In this document: positions 16,989-26,269 of the stretch, one piece after another
Numbering within the stretch: position 1 is the first letter of the stretch
Layout: each line of letters starts with the position of its first letter
NCBI RefSeq assembly: GCF_030697925.1
Contig: NZ_JAUYOJ010000227.1
Span: 1-61,901, forward strand
Length of the DNA stretch: 61,901 bases
From: Phenylobacterium sp.
GTDB lineage: Bacteria > Pseudomonadota > Alphaproteobacteria > Caulobacterales > Caulobacteraceae
Direction of reading: 5' to 3'
Notes under the pieces: model-generated
The model's database searches: none
What the model was told of the DNA's origin: nothing
What the model saw: the letters and a program-made list of their open reading frames with translations, nothing else
Made by a program: the position numbers and the translations under genes

Positions 16989-17378
16989 ATGGCCCTCGAC
17001 GACGCTGCCGGGCCCGATCCCGTCGATATCGCCATCGGCGCGCGGATGCGTTTGCGGCGCAAATCCCTGGGGATAAGCCAAGGGGCGCTAGCCGATCAGA
17101 TCGGCGTGTCGTTCCAGCAGGTGCAGAAATACGAGCGCGGGGCCAACCGGGTCTCGGGCTCCACCCTGGTGGCGGTCGCCGCGGCGCTGGACACCACCGT
17201 CGGCTGGCTTGTGGGCGAGGAGGGCGCGATCTCCGACGCCGCCGACGAGATCGTCCAGGCCCTGGCCATGTCTGGGGCGGTCGATCTGCTGGAGGCCTTC
17301 GTCGACATCCCCAAGGCCTCGGCGCGGACGGCCCTGGTGGCCCTGGCCCGCGAAATGGCGGTCCAGCGCTCGTCCTAA
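16989..17378 (+). CDS. XRE-family transcriptional regulator
   Basis: 129 residues. The Cro/C1-type HTH spans about residues 17-72 (IGARMRLRRKSLGISQGALADQIGVSFQQVQKYERGANRVSGSTL). A helical C-terminal region (ADEIVQALAMSGAVDLLEAFVDI) is of the kind that can mediate dimerisation. This type is widespread in Caulobacterales as small standalone regulators. It is divergent from the HTH locus at 16889 and 46 bp upstream of a hybrid histidine kinase. Confidence 0.92.
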   Translation: MALDDAAGPDPVDIAIGARMRLRRKSLGISQGALADQIGVSFQQVQKYERGANRVSGSTLVAVAAALDTTVGWLVGEEGAISDAADEIVQALAMSGAVDLLEAFVDIPKASARTALVALAREMAVQRSS

Positions 17379-17424
17379 AGGGGGTTTGACCCTCCATTAA
17401 GCGGCGGCGGTTAGGGTTGACGCC

Positions 17425-18951
17425 ATGGCCCGCAAGACCCCGCCCCGCGCCGCGAACGTCAGCGCCGAACAGCTCGCCTCCCTGAGCCACGAATTCCGCA
17501 CGCCGCTGAACGGGGTGCTGGGCATGGCTCGGCTGCTGGAAGGCACCCGCCTGACCCAGGAACAGCGCGCCTATGTGGCGGCGCTGCGCGATTCCGGCGA
17601 ACACCTATTGGGCCTGGTCAACGACGTGCTGGATTTCGCCCGCCTGGGCGCCGACAAGATCGAGCTGCAGCCGTCGACCTTCGAGGTCGAGGGCCTGTTG
17701 CGCTCAGTCTGTGAACTGATGTCGCCGCGAGCCCGCGAAAAGGGGCTGGAGATCGCCTGGGCCGCGCCCGCCGGGATCGGCCAGGCCTTCGCCGACGAGG
17801 GCCGGCTTCGCCAAATCCTGCTGAACTTCGCCGGCAACGCCATCAAGTTCGCCACAAAGGGCGGCGTGCTGGTCACCGTCGCCGAGGTCGGGGAACGCCT
17901 GCGCTTCGCCGTGGCGGACACCGGCCCAGGGGTCACCGAGGCGGCGCGCGACAAGATCTTCGAGGCCTTCGAGATGGCCGACCCGTCGCACGACGTGCAG
18001 CTGGGCGGGGCGGGCCTGGGCCTGGCCATCGCCCGCAAGCTGGCCAGCGCCATGCACGGCGCGGTCGGCGTCGAGACCTCGGCCTGGGGCGGCGCGGCCT
18101 TCTGGTTCGAGGCGGACTTCGAACGCCTGCCCGCAACGCCTGAATTCGCCTTGCGCGGCCGCACCGTGGCGCTGGCCAGCGCCAATCCCGTCCTCGCCGA
18201 GTCCGCGCGCCGCCAGATCGAGGCCGGCGGCGGCGACGCCGTCGTCGCCACGGGCGTCGCGGCCCTGATCGCCCGGACCGGCCCTGCCGACGTCCTGTTG
18301 CTGGACCACGCCCTGGCCGCTGCCGGTAAGATCCTGTCCCTGCCGGCCGGGCGCACGGCCATCGTGCTGCTGGCGCCGGAGGATCGTGGCCTGATCGACC
18401 GCTACCGCGCCGCGGGCTTCGCCGGCTATCTGATCAAGCCCCTGCGCCGGGGATCCCTGGCCGAGCGGGTGCTGGCCGCCGCCGGCCTGCGCACGGGCGC
18501 CGAGCGCGTCGAGGCGCCGGAGGACGACCGCGTCGCCCCGGCCGCGGCGCCGGGCGCGCGCGTGCTGCTGGTCGAGGACAATCCCATCAACGCCCTGCTG
18601 GCCCGCACCCTGCTGACCCGCGAGGGCTGCGCCGTCGACCAGGCGGGCGGCGGCGAAGAGGCGCTCGCGGCGCTGGCGGTCGGCGACTACGACCTGATCC
18701 TGATGGACATGCGCATGCCCGGCATGTCGGGCCTGCAGACCACCGAGCGGGCGCGGATCCTGGGGGTCCGGACCCCGGTGGTGGCGCTCACCGCCAACGC
18801 TTTCGAGGAAGACCGCCACGCCTGCCTGGCGGCCGGCATGGACGACTTCCTGGTCAAGCCGCTCTCCCCCGACGCCCTGCGCCGGGCGCTGGCCAAATGG
18901 ACCGGGCGCGGCGACTGGACGGGAAAAGCGGAGCGGGCCAAGGTCCGCTGA
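17425..18951 (+). CDS. Soluble hybrid histidine kinase without sensor domain
   Basis: 508 residues. The DHp domain begins near residue 15 with the phospho-acceptor His in SHEFRTPLNGVLGMARLLEG. The HATPase domain (residues 110-235) has NAIKF (N box), VADTGPGV (G1) and GGAGLGLAIARKLA (G2). A receiver-like domain (residues 240-355) lacks the acidic pair at its start and is probably degenerate. The last domain (residues 370-490) is a canonical receiver with VLLVEDNPIN, LILMDMRMPGM and FLVKPLSPD. There is no N-terminal sensor or membrane segment, so input must come from a partner. The 38-nt gap before the MFS gene suggests cotranscription. Confidence 0.93.
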   Translation: MARKTPPRAANVSAEQLASLSHEFRTPLNGVLGMARLLEGTRLTQEQRAYVAALRDSGEHLLGLVNDVLDFARLGADKIELQPSTFEVEGLLRSVCELMSPRAREKGLEIAWAAPAGIGQAFADEGRLRQILLNFAGNAIKFATKGGVLVTVAEVGERLRFAVADTGPGVTEAARDKIFEAFEMADPSHDVQLGGAGLGLAIARKLASAMHGAVGVETSAWGGAAFWFEADFERLPATPEFALRGRTVALASANPVLAESARRQIEAGGGDAVVATGVAALIARTGPADVLLLDHALAAAGKILSLPAGRTAIVLLAPEDRGLIDRYRAAGFAGYLIKPLRRGSLAERVLAAAGLRTGAERVEAPEDDRVAPAAAPGARVLLVEDNPINALLARTLLTREGCAVDQAGGGEEALAALAVGDYDLILMDMRMPGMSGLQTTERARILGVRTPVVALTANAFEEDRHACLAAGMDDFLVKPLSPDALRRALAKWTGRGDWTGKAERAKVR

Positions 18952-18988
18952 CGGCGGGGCCGGCCCCGCGCGCCAGGAACGCCTGTCC

Positions 18989-20719
18989 ATGACCACCGAA
19001 AGCCAAGCTGCGCCGGCGCCCAAGCGCGGAGCCCTGCAGGCCCTGGCCGTCTATCTGGAGCGCCGGTCCCTGGTGATGCTGGCCCTGGGCTTCGCCTCGG
19101 GCCTGCCCAACCTGCTGATCTTCGACACCCTGTCGGCCTGGATGCGCGACGCGGGCCTGAGCCTGGAGACCATCGCCTTCCTCAGCCTGGCGACCCTGGC
19201 CTATTCCTTCAAGTTCCTCTGGGCGCCGCTGATCGACCGCGCCAAGGTGCCGGGCCTGACCCAGTGGCTGGGCCATCGCCGCTCCTGGATGCTGGTGGCC
19301 CAGGCGGCGATCATGATCGGCCTGTGGCTGATGGCCGGCGGAAATCCGGCGACCAATCTGGGCCTGATCGCCCTCTTCGCCGTGGTGGTCGGCTTCGCCG
19401 GCGCCACGCAAGACATCGTCATCGACGCCTGGCGGATCGAGGCGGCGGGCCAGGAAAAGCAGGGCGTGATGGCCGCCGCCTACCAGTGGGGCTGGCGGCT
19501 GGCCAATGTGGCGGCGGGCGCCGCGGCCCTGGCCCTGGCCGAGGTCCTGTCCTGGAACATGAGCTATGCGATCATGGCGCTCTTGATGCTGATCGGCGTC
19601 GCGGGCGTCCTTGGGGCGCCGCGCGAGGCCCAGCACGAGATCCGCCCGATCCACGCCGAGGACATCCCCTCGCGCCCGGCCTTCGAGATCCCGGAATGGT
19701 TCGCCCGCCTGGCGGTGCTGGTGTTCGGCGCCCTGGTGCTGGGCTCGGGGCTGTCAGGCAATGTGGCGATCCTCACGGACGCCATGGCCCGCCTGGGCCA
19801 GGCCAGCACCGCCGAGGGCTTCAAGGCCGCCTGGGAGGCCAAGCCGTGGGGCGTCTTCGCCCAGATCGCCGGGGTCATCGTCGGCGGGACGATCATCTTC
19901 CTGGCCGCCTGCCCGGTGCCCGGGGTCCAGACCCGGCCGGGCCGCTATCTGGGCGTGGCGCTCGGCGAACCGTTCCGCGAGTTCTTCGCCCGGTTCGGGG
20001 GCCTGGCGGCCCTGATCCTGGCCACCATCTGCCTCTACCGGCTTTCGGACTTCGTGCTCAACATCATGAACCCGTTCTACCAGGACCTGGGGTTCTCGAA
20101 GATCGAGATCGCCGAGATCCGAAAGGTGTTCGGCATCCCCATGACCATGCTGGGGGTGGGCCTGGGCGGGTTCGCGGTGGTGCGGCTGGGCCTGTTGCGG
20201 GCCCTGGTGGTCGGCGCCTTCGCGGGACCGTTGAGCAACCTGGTCTTCGCCTGGCTGGCCACCCAGGGCGCATCGATGAGCGCGCTCACCATCGCCATCG
20301 GTGTCGACAACATCGCCGGCGGCTTCTCCGGCACCTGCCTGATCGCCTACATGTCGAGCCTGACCTCGGCGGGCTTCACCGCCACCCAGTACGCCCTGTT
20401 CTCGTCGCTCTATTCCCTGCCGGGCAAGCTGGTGGCTTCGCAGTCAGGGCGGATCGTCGAGGGGGCGGCCGCCTCGGCCGACGCCGGGGGGGCCTTCGCC
20501 GCGCTCAAGGCCCTGTTCGTCGCCACCCCGCCCGAGGCCTATGCCGCGGCGGCGGCCAAGTCGGGGGTCACCGCCCAGGCGCTGGGCGCCGGCTATGTGG
20601 TGTTCTTCCTCTATTCGGCCCTGATCGGCGTGATCGGCGTGGTCCTGGCCTTCATGGTCGCGGCCAAGACGCCAAGGGCCGTGGCGGACACCGACGCGGC
20701 CGTCGAGCCCGCGATCTAG
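18989..20719 (+). CDS. MFS transporter, AmpG-like (muropeptide permease family)
   Basis: A 576-residue inner-membrane transporter with 12 or more hydrophobic segments. The start (LVMLALGFASGLPNLLIFDTLSAWMRDAG), KFLWAPLIDR and GATQDIVIDAWRIE are typical of AmpG, which imports cell-wall muropeptides. A large central loop (about residues 200-300) makes it longer than E. coli AmpG. The substrate is inferred from family only. Confidence 0.9.
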   Translation: MTTESQAAPAPKRGALQALAVYLERRSLVMLALGFASGLPNLLIFDTLSAWMRDAGLSLETIAFLSLATLAYSFKFLWAPLIDRAKVPGLTQWLGHRRSWMLVAQAAIMIGLWLMAGGNPATNLGLIALFAVVVGFAGATQDIVIDAWRIEAAGQEKQGVMAAAYQWGWRLANVAAGAAALALAEVLSWNMSYAIMALLMLIGVAGVLGAPREAQHEIRPIHAEDIPSRPAFEIPEWFARLAVLVFGALVLGSGLSGNVAILTDAMARLGQASTAEGFKAAWEAKPWGVFAQIAGVIVGGTIIFLAACPVPGVQTRPGRYLGVALGEPFREFFARFGGLAALILATICLYRLSDFVLNIMNPFYQDLGFSKIEIAEIRKVFGIPMTMLGVGLGGFAVVRLGLLRALVVGAFAGPLSNLVFAWLATQGASMSALTIAIGVDNIAGGFSGTCLIAYMSSLTSAGFTATQYALFSSLYSLPGKLVASQSGRIVEGAAASADAGGAFAALKALFVATPPEAYAAAAAKSGVTAQALGAGYVVFFLYSALIGVIGVVLAFMVAAKTPRAVADTDAAVEPAI

Positions 20720-20731
20720 CCTAGACCAGAT

Positions 20732-20858
20732 GCTCCCCCTCTGGGGGAGCTGTCGGCGAAGCCGACTGAGGAGGACCTTGACTCGCTCTCGCGCGCTTCA
20801 ACCCCCTCCACCGCTTTGCGGTCCGCCTCCCCCAAATCGCGCTCCGCGCTGGGGGAGG
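20732..20858. repeat. Dispersed intergenic palindromic repeat
   Basis: The element contains a short hairpin (CTCCCCCTCTGGGGGAG), GTCGGCGAAGCCGAC, and two small hairpins built on CCGCTTTGCGG and GCGCTCCGCGC, and it ends in GGGGGAGG. This is the form of dispersed repeats found between genes in alphaproteobacteria. It separates the AmpG gene from the convergent protease and may act as a bidirectional terminator. Confidence 0.6.
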
Positions 20859-20870
20859 ATCTGGACCCGC

Positions 20871-21701
20871 CTAGGTCTTCAGGCAGATCACCTGCGCCAC
20901 CCGCAGGTCGCGGCGCAGGGTGTCGGCGACCCGGCCGTAGTTGTCGATGGTGATCGGCTCGCCCATGGCGAAGCCCGAGGCTCGCTCCTTGGTGGCCGAG
21001 AGCGCGCTGGTCACGGTCTCCGGCGCGGTGGTGTAGATCCGCCCCCGGCGCGGGGACTCCGCCACGGTGACGCCCACCACGCGGCCCGCGCGATCCAGGG
21101 CCGGCGAGCCGGAAAGCCCGGCCAGGGAGCCCTTCAGATTGTCCGTGCGGCCGGTCTCGGCCCAGACCAGCACCGACTCGGTGCGCGCGCCGCGGCCGCG
21201 CACCACCAGGTTCTCGCGGCCCAGCAGACGCGAGGTCGCCTCGCCCGGCTGGCCCTGCGGGAAGCCCAGGTGATAGGCGCGGTCACCTCGGCGCAGGGGC
21301 TGGTCCAGGCCCATGGGCAGGGGCGGCGCCCCGCCCTCGGTGGTGAGGATCGCAGCCTCCCCGCGCGGGTCGATGCGGACCGTGGCCTCCACGCCGCGAC
21401 CCTCGGCCACCACGATGGCGGTCTGCGAGCAGCCGTCGACCACGTGGCGGGCGGTGACCCAGACGCCCTTGTCGGCCACCGAGAAGGCGGTGCCCACCCC
21501 GGGCTCGGCCCTGTCCGGAACGTCCACCACCACCGACGGGTCGAAGGGCGAGGCGGGACCCAGCGGCAGGCCCTCGTCGCCGGCCACCGGCGGCGGCGGC
21601 GGCGGGGCGTCGGCGCGCTCCTGGCGGCCCACGGCGGCGATCAGCAGGGCCAGCACCACCGCCAGATAGACCAGCCAGTCGGGCAGGCGTGGGAAATGCA
21701 T
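20871..21701 (-). CDS. Membrane-anchored trypsin-like serine protease
   Basis: 276 residues. One N-terminal membrane anchor (WLVYLAVVLALLIAAVG) is followed by a proline-rich linker and a chymotrypsin-fold domain with VWVTARHVVDG (catalytic His) and GLSGSPALDRAGRVVGV (catalytic Ser). The usual Asp-x-Ala-x-Leu block appears as GEAAIL, so the acid may be Glu or lie elsewhere. It faces the periplasm and probably degrades or processes proteins. It lies 7 nt from the DUF350 gene and probably shares its operon. Confidence 0.88.
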   Translation of the reverse strand: MHFPRLPDWLVYLAVVLALLIAAVGRQERADAPPPPPPVAGDEGLPLGPASPFDPSVVVDVPDRAEPGVGTAFSVADKGVWVTARHVVDGCSQTAIVVAEGRGVEATVRIDPRGEAAILTTEGGAPPLPMGLDQPLRRGDRAYHLGFPQGQPGEATSRLLGRENLVVRGRGARTESVLVWAETGRTDNLKGSLAGLSGSPALDRAGRVVGVTVAESPRRGRIYTTAPETVTSALSATKERASGFAMGEPITIDNYGRVADTLRRDLRVAQVICLKT

Positions 21702-21708
21702 CCGGGGC

Positions 21709-22137
21709 CTAGCCCGAGACCGCGGCGGCGATGATCACGGCGGTGGCGAGCTTGGCCCCGACCAGCAGGGCCGCGGCGGCCACCTCGCCCTCCTGGATCC
21801 GCTGGGGCAGGCCGCGCAGCAGCATGTCCACCAGGCGGAAGACCAGCAGCTGCAGCGCCACGGCGGCGGCGCCCCAGAGCGCGATCTCCAGCATGGAGGT
21901 TGAGCGCGCCAGCGAGGTTGCCAGCGGAATGGAAAGGCCGAGCAGGACGCCGCCCAGCGACAGGGCCGCGGCCGAATTCCCCGCCCGGATCAGGGTGATC
22001 TCCTTATGCGGGGTCAGCAGGATGTAGACGCCCGCGGCGAGGACCAGGATCAGCACCGTCACCGCGATATGCATCAGGGTGATCGGGAAGCCGGTGGCGA
22101 AGGCCTGGATCTCGGGGGACTGCAGGTCTGGCGGCAT
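21709..22137 (-). CDS. DUF350 family membrane protein
   Basis: 142 residues with four hydrophobic segments: MHIAVTVLILVLAAGVYILL, NSAAALSLGGVLLGLSIPLA, MLEIALWGAAAVALQLLVF and EVAAAALLVGAKLATAVIIAAAV. This matches the short duplicated DUF350 fold. The function is unknown. It starts the operon with the serine protease. Confidence 0.9.
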   Translation of the reverse strand: MPPDLQSPEIQAFATGFPITLMHIAVTVLILVLAAGVYILLTPHKEITLIRAGNSAAALSLGGVLLGLSIPLATSLARSTSMLEIALWGAAAVALQLLVFRLVDMLLRGLPQRIQEGEVAAAALLVGAKLATAVIIAAAVSG

Positions 22138-22190
22138 GGGGGCCCGTCAGCGAATGTTAAAGGTCGGGGCGAAGGGTTATCACGGTGGCG

Positions 22191-23408
22191 CTAGACCACA
22201 ATGCCCTCCGCCGCCAGCGGCTCGGCCGGGACCTTCCGCCGAGCGCTGGCGCGGACCTTCTCGCTCTCCGACTTGAGCTGTCCGCAGGCCGCCAGGATGT
22301 CGCGACCGCGCGGGGTGCGGATCGGCGAGGCGTAGCCCGCCTTGTTGAGGATGGCGGCGAACTTCTCGATGGCGCCCCAGCTCGAGCATTCGTAGTCCGT
22401 GCCCGGCCAGGGATTGAACGGGATCAGGTTGATCTTGGCCGGCACGCCCTTCAGCAGCTTCAGCAGGGCGAGCGCCTCGGCCGGACTGTCGTTGACGCCT
22501 TTCAGCATCACGTATTCGAAGGTCACCCGCCGGGCGTTGGACAGACCCGGATAGGCGCGGATGCCGGCGATCAGCTGCTCGATCGGGTACTTCTTGTTGA
22601 GCGGCACCAAGACGTCGCGCAGGGCGTCGTTGGTGGCGTGCAGCGAAATGGCCAGCATCGCCTGGGTGCGCTCGCCCAGCTCGTGCAGTTCCGGGACCAC
22701 GCCCGAGGTGGAGACGGTGATCCGCCGCCGCGAGATGGCGATGCCCTCGCCATCGGAAATGATGTCGATGGCGTCGGCGACATTGTCCAGATTGTAGAGC
22801 GGCTCGCCCATGCCCATGAAGACGATGTTGGAGAGCCGGCGGTCCTCCTTGGGCGAGGGCCATTCGCTGAGGTCGTCGCGGGCGACCTGGACCTGGGCGA
22901 CGATCTCGGCGGCGGTCAGGTTGCGCACCAGGGCCTGGGTGCCGGTGTGGCAGAAGGTGCAGTTGAGCGTGCAGCCCACCTGGCTGGAGACGCAGAGCGC
23001 CCCGGAGCGGCCGACATCGGGGATGTAGACGGTCTCGACCTCGATGCCCGGAGCCATGCGGATCAACCACTTGCGGGTGCCGTCCTTGGACACCTGGCGC
23101 TCGACGATCTCGGGGCGGGTCAGGGAGAAGGCTTCGGCGAGCGCCGCGCGGGTCTCCTTGGCCACGTCGGTCATCATGGCGAAGTCGGTGACGCCATAGT
23201 GGTGGATCCAGCGCCAGAGCTGGGTCGCCCGCATCTTGGCCTTTTCGGGCTTCACCACCTCGGCCACGACCAGCGCCTCGGCGAGACCCTTGCGGGTCAG
23301 GCCGGAGAGGTTCGGCTTCACGGCCGCGGGCGCGGACGATCCGCGCGAAAGATCAAGGGTGACGCCCAAGGGAAACTCGCTGTCTGGAAGCCGGCCAATA
23401 TAGGCCAA
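22191..23408 (-). CDS. rlmN: 23S rRNA/tRNA adenine-C2 methyltransferase RlmN
   Basis: RlmN is a radical SAM enzyme that methylates C2 of A2503 in 23S rRNA and A37 in tRNAs. The iron-sulfur motif [12 protein letters not shown] is C-x3-C-x2-C. The methyl-carrying Cys and the active-site region ([43 protein letters not shown]) are present. The proposed TTG start at 23408 has GGAAGG 6 nt upstream and gives 405 residues. Other TTGs at 23459 and 23369 are possible, and no ATG or GTG fits. Confidence 0.96.
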   Translation of the reverse strand: MAYIGRLPDSEFPLGVTLDLSRGSSAPAAVKPNLSGLTRKGLAEALVVAEVVKPEKAKMRATQLWRWIHHYGVTDFAMMTDVAKETRAALAEAFSLTRPEIVERQVSKDGTRKWLIRMAPGIEVETVYIPDVGRSGALCVSSQVGCTLNCTFCHTGTQALVRNLTAAEIVAQVQVARDDLSEWPSPKEDRRLSNIVFMGMGEPLYNLDNVADAIDIISDGEGIAISRRRITVSTSGVVPELHELGERTQAMLAISLHATNDALRDVLVPLNKKYPIEQLIAGIRAYPGLSNARRVTFEYVMLKGVNDSPAEALALLKLLKGVPAKINLIPFNPWPGTDYECSSWGAIEKFAAILNKAGYASPIRTPRGRDILAACGQLKSESEKVRASARRKVPAEPLAAEGIVV

Positions 23409-23545
23409 GGCGACCCTTCCGCCAAATGAACGGCCTACGGCCCTCCCGCGCGGCGGCAATCAAACAAATGTTCGTCCGACCCTTCCGCGCCCCGCGCCCC
23501 TGCGCTAGCGTCCGCCGCAAATCCAAAACGACGCGGGAGACGACG

Positions 23546-24550
23546 ATGAAAGCGGTGCTCAGCAAGGTTACGGGCGGACCCGAGACCCTGGTCTACGAGG
23601 ACATCCCCGCGCCCGAAGCGCCCAAGGCCGGCTTCGCGACCATCGACGTCAAGGCCGTGGGGATCAACTTCCCCGACGTGCTGATGATCGAGGACAAGTA
23701 CCAGGCCAAGCCGCCGCGCCCGTTCGCGCCGGGCGGCGAGCTGTCGGGCGTGATCACCGCCATCGGCGAGGGTGTGACCAATGTGAAGATCGGCGACCGC
23801 GTCCTGGCCCAGATCGGCTCCGGCGGCATGGTCGAGCAGGTCAGCGCCCCGGCCGGGCGGCTGACCAAGATCCCCGACGCCATGCCCTACGACATCGCCG
23901 CGGCCTTCATCCTGACCTACGGCACCAGCTATCACGCGCTGAAGGACCGGGGCCACATCAAGGCCGGCGAGACCCTGCTGGTGCTGGGCGCGGCCGGCGG
24001 CGTCGGCCTCTCGGCCGTGGAGCTGGGCAAGGCCATGGGCGCGCGCGTCGTGGCCGCCTGCTCCACCCAGGAGAAGGTCGACCTGGCCATCAAGCACGGC
24101 GCCGACGCCGGGGTGGTCTATGGCCGCGGGCCCTTCGACAAGGACGGCCAGAAGGCTCTGGGCGCACTCTTCAAGGAAGCCGGCGGGGCCGAGGGCTTCG
24201 ACGTGATCTATGACGCGGTGGGCGGCGACTACGCCGAGCCGGCCTTGCGTTCCATCGCCTGGGAAGGCCGCTACCTGGTGATCGGCTTCGCCGCCGGCGA
24301 CATCCCGCGCATCCCGCTGAACCTCGCCCTGCTGAAGGGCTGCGACATCGTCGGCGTGTTCTGGGGCAACTGGACGGCGCGCAATCCCGGCCTTTTCCAG
24401 CAGAGCATCGAGGAGCTGCTGGAGCTCTACGCCAAGGGCAAGATCAAGCCCTATGTCTCCGAGAGCTTCCCGCTCGCCAAGGGCGCCGACGCCATCGCCC
24501 ACCTGGGCAGCCGCAAGGCCATGGGCAAGGTCGTGGTCACCATCGACTGA
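23546..24550 (+). CDS. NADPH:quinone oxidoreductase family (medium-chain reductase)
   Basis: 334 residues, without the zinc ligands of alcohol dehydrogenases. The N-terminal GroES-like part (GINFPDVLMIEDKYQAKPP, PFAPGGELSGVITAIGEGV) and the nucleotide-binding LVLGAAGGVGLSAVELGKAMGARVVA define a zeta-crystallin-type NADPH quinone or enone reductase. The frame opens far upstream, but the ATG at 23546 with GGGAGA upstream fits the family start. It is divergent from rlmN. The substrate is unknown. Confidence 0.93.
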   Translation: MKAVLSKVTGGPETLVYEDIPAPEAPKAGFATIDVKAVGINFPDVLMIEDKYQAKPPRPFAPGGELSGVITAIGEGVTNVKIGDRVLAQIGSGGMVEQVSAPAGRLTKIPDAMPYDIAAAFILTYGTSYHALKDRGHIKAGETLLVLGAAGGVGLSAVELGKAMGARVVAACSTQEKVDLAIKHGADAGVVYGRGPFDKDGQKALGALFKEAGGAEGFDVIYDAVGGDYAEPALRSIAWEGRYLVIGFAAGDIPRIPLNLALLKGCDIVGVFWGNWTARNPGLFQQSIEELLELYAKGKIKPYVSESFPLAKGADAIAHLGSRKAMGKVVVTID

Positions 24551-24562
24551 TGAACGACCCCT

Positions 24563-24594
24563 CCAGATGCTTCCCCGCGCGGCGAAGCATCTGG
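24563..24594. terminator. Strong hairpin after the oxidoreductase gene
   Basis: A perfect 11-bp inverted repeat (CCAGATGCTTC/GAAGCATCTGG) with a 10-nt loop begins 12 nt after the stop codon. No long U-run follows, so it is either a weak terminator or a mobile palindrome. Confidence 0.5.
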
Positions 24595-24683
24595 GCTTGG
24601 CGCGACACCCGAACGGCGCCTAGCTCTCGACGCGACGTCGATCCGGCTCTAGTTATCGCCGATCACATAGCGGAGGGGAAAGC

Positions 24684-25535
24684 ATGGCGGGACGTCTGGG
24701 CGGCAAGGTGGCGGTGATCACCGGGGCCGCGTCGGGGATCGGACTGGGAACGGTCGAGCTGTTCGTGGCCGAGGGCGCCCGGGTCGTGGCCGCCGACATC
24801 CAGGACGAAAAGGGCGCCATGCTGGCCAAGCGCTTCCCCGGCCAGGTCGCCTACGCCCATTGCGACGTCACCGACGAGGGCGAGATCGAGGCCGCGCTGA
24901 AGCTGGCCAAGTCCGAGTTCGGCGGACTGGACATCCTCTTCAACAACGCCGGCATCTCCGACCGGATGACCTCGATCACCGAAATCACCGCCGAGGACTG
25001 GAGCTGGATCTTCGACGTCCTGGTGCGCGGTCCGGCGCTGGGCATGAAGCACGCCGTGCCGCTGATGTTGGAGCGCGGCGGCGGCTCGATCATCAACACC
25101 GCCTCGATCGCCGGCCTGCAGGCGGGCTGGGGACCCATCGCCTATTCCACCGCCAAGGCCGGCGTCATCCATATGAGCCGCTCGGCCGCGGCCCAGCTCT
25201 CGCCGCAGAAGATCCGGGTTAACGCCATCTGCCCCGGCCTGATCGCCACCTCGATCTTCGGCGCCTCCATGGGCCTGCCGCGCGAGGTCGCCGACCAGAT
25301 GGCCGCCCGCGTCGCCGACGCCGGGGCCAAGGTCCAGCCGGTGCCCAAGGCCGGCATGCCCGACGACATCGCCCAAGCCGCGCTTTACCTCGCCTCCGAC
25401 GCCGCGGCCTTCGTCTCGGGCACGCACATCGTGGTCGACGGCGGGATCACCGTGGGCAGCCGCCATTCCTGGGACCAAAGCGCCGGCTCGCCCTTCGCCG
25501 CGATGTTCGGCGACCTGGCGCCCGCCCAGTCTTGA
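24684..25535 (+). CDS. SDR family oxidoreductase
   Basis: A 283-residue classical short-chain dehydrogenase. The cofactor motif is AVITGAASGIGLGTVELF. NNAG appears as LFNNAGISDR, and catalytic Ser and Tyr-x3-Lys as NTASIAGLQ and YSTAKAG. The ribosome binding site GGAGGGG is strong. The next gene starts at a TTG overlapping its stop codon, so the two are translationally coupled. The substrate cannot be read from sequence. Confidence 0.94.
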   Translation: MAGRLGGKVAVITGAASGIGLGTVELFVAEGARVVAADIQDEKGAMLAKRFPGQVAYAHCDVTDEGEIEAALKLAKSEFGGLDILFNNAGISDRMTSITEITAEDWSWIFDVLVRGPALGMKHAVPLMLERGGGSIINTASIAGLQAGWGPIAYSTAKAGVIHMSRSAAAQLSPQKIRVNAICPGLIATSIFGASMGLPREVADQMAARVADAGAKVQPVPKAGMPDDIAQAALYLASDAAAFVSGTHIVVDGGITVGSRHSWDQSAGSPFAAMFGDLAPAQS

Positions 25536-26269
25536 GCGGCCCGGCCCCCAGCTTGAAACTCGCGCCGGGGCTCGACCCCGGCAAGCTGGCGGCCGCCTTC
25601 GCCCGTTTCGGCCGCCTGCACCTGCCCGGCATATTGCCGCTCGCCCAGGCTCGGGCGGTGAGCACGGCGCTGGCGACCGCCACGCCATGGCACAAGTCCA
25701 TGCATGTCGGCGCCAAGGGCTACGACTTCGCCCTGGAGACACTGGCGGCCATGCCGGCCGAGCGCCGGGCGGCGCTCGCCGCGGCCATGGTCGAGGGGGG
25801 CAAGGCGGGGTTCCAGTACCAGTTCGACGCTTGGCGGCTGTCGGACCTGATGGAGGCCGGCCAGCGCGTCGGCGGCCCCCTGGCGCCCCTGGAGTCCGTC
25901 TATGACCTGCTGAACAGCGAGGCCTTCCTCCAGTTCGTCCGCAGGCTGACGGGCGACCCGCGTCCGGCCTATGTGGACGCCCAGGCGACCCGCTACCGGG
26001 CCGGCGACTTCCTCTCCGTCCACGACGACGGCGTCGAGGGCAAGAACCGGCTCTACGCCTATGTGCTGAACTTCACCCCGGCCTGGCGCACCGACTGGGG
26101 TGGGCTGCTGGCCTTCCACGACGCCGAGGGCCATGTGGCCGAGGCCTATGTCCCGACCTTCAATGCGCTGAACATCTTCCGAGTGCCCCAACTCCACGCG
26201 GTGACCCAGGTGGCCAGCTACGCGGCCGGCGAGCGGCTGTCGGTCACCGGATGGATCCGTGAGCGCTGA
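25532..26269 (+). CDS. 2-oxoglutarate/Fe(II)-dependent oxygenase (prolyl hydroxylase-like)
   Basis: 245 residues from a TTG (TTGA overlap with the SDR stop codon). The double-stranded beta-helix carries FLSVHDDGVEGKNR (His-x-Asp iron ligands), WGGLLAFHDAEG, and RVPQLHAVTQV (third His), with Arg in GERLSVTGW for 2-oxoglutarate. This resembles the Ofd1/Tpa1 and prolyl 4-hydroxylase-like group. It lies between an SDR and a DMT transporter and overlaps both. The substrate is unknown. Confidence 0.92.
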   Translation: MSGPAPSLKLAPGLDPGKLAAAFARFGRLHLPGILPLAQARAVSTALATATPWHKSMHVGAKGYDFALETLAAMPAERRAALAAAMVEGGKAGFQYQFDAWRLSDLMEAGQRVGGPLAPLESVYDLLNSEAFLQFVRRLTGDPRPAYVDAQATRYRAGDFLSVHDDGVEGKNRLYAYVLNFTPAWRTDWGGLLAFHDAEGHVAEAYVPTFNALNIFRVPQLHAVTQVASYAAGERLSVTGWIRER

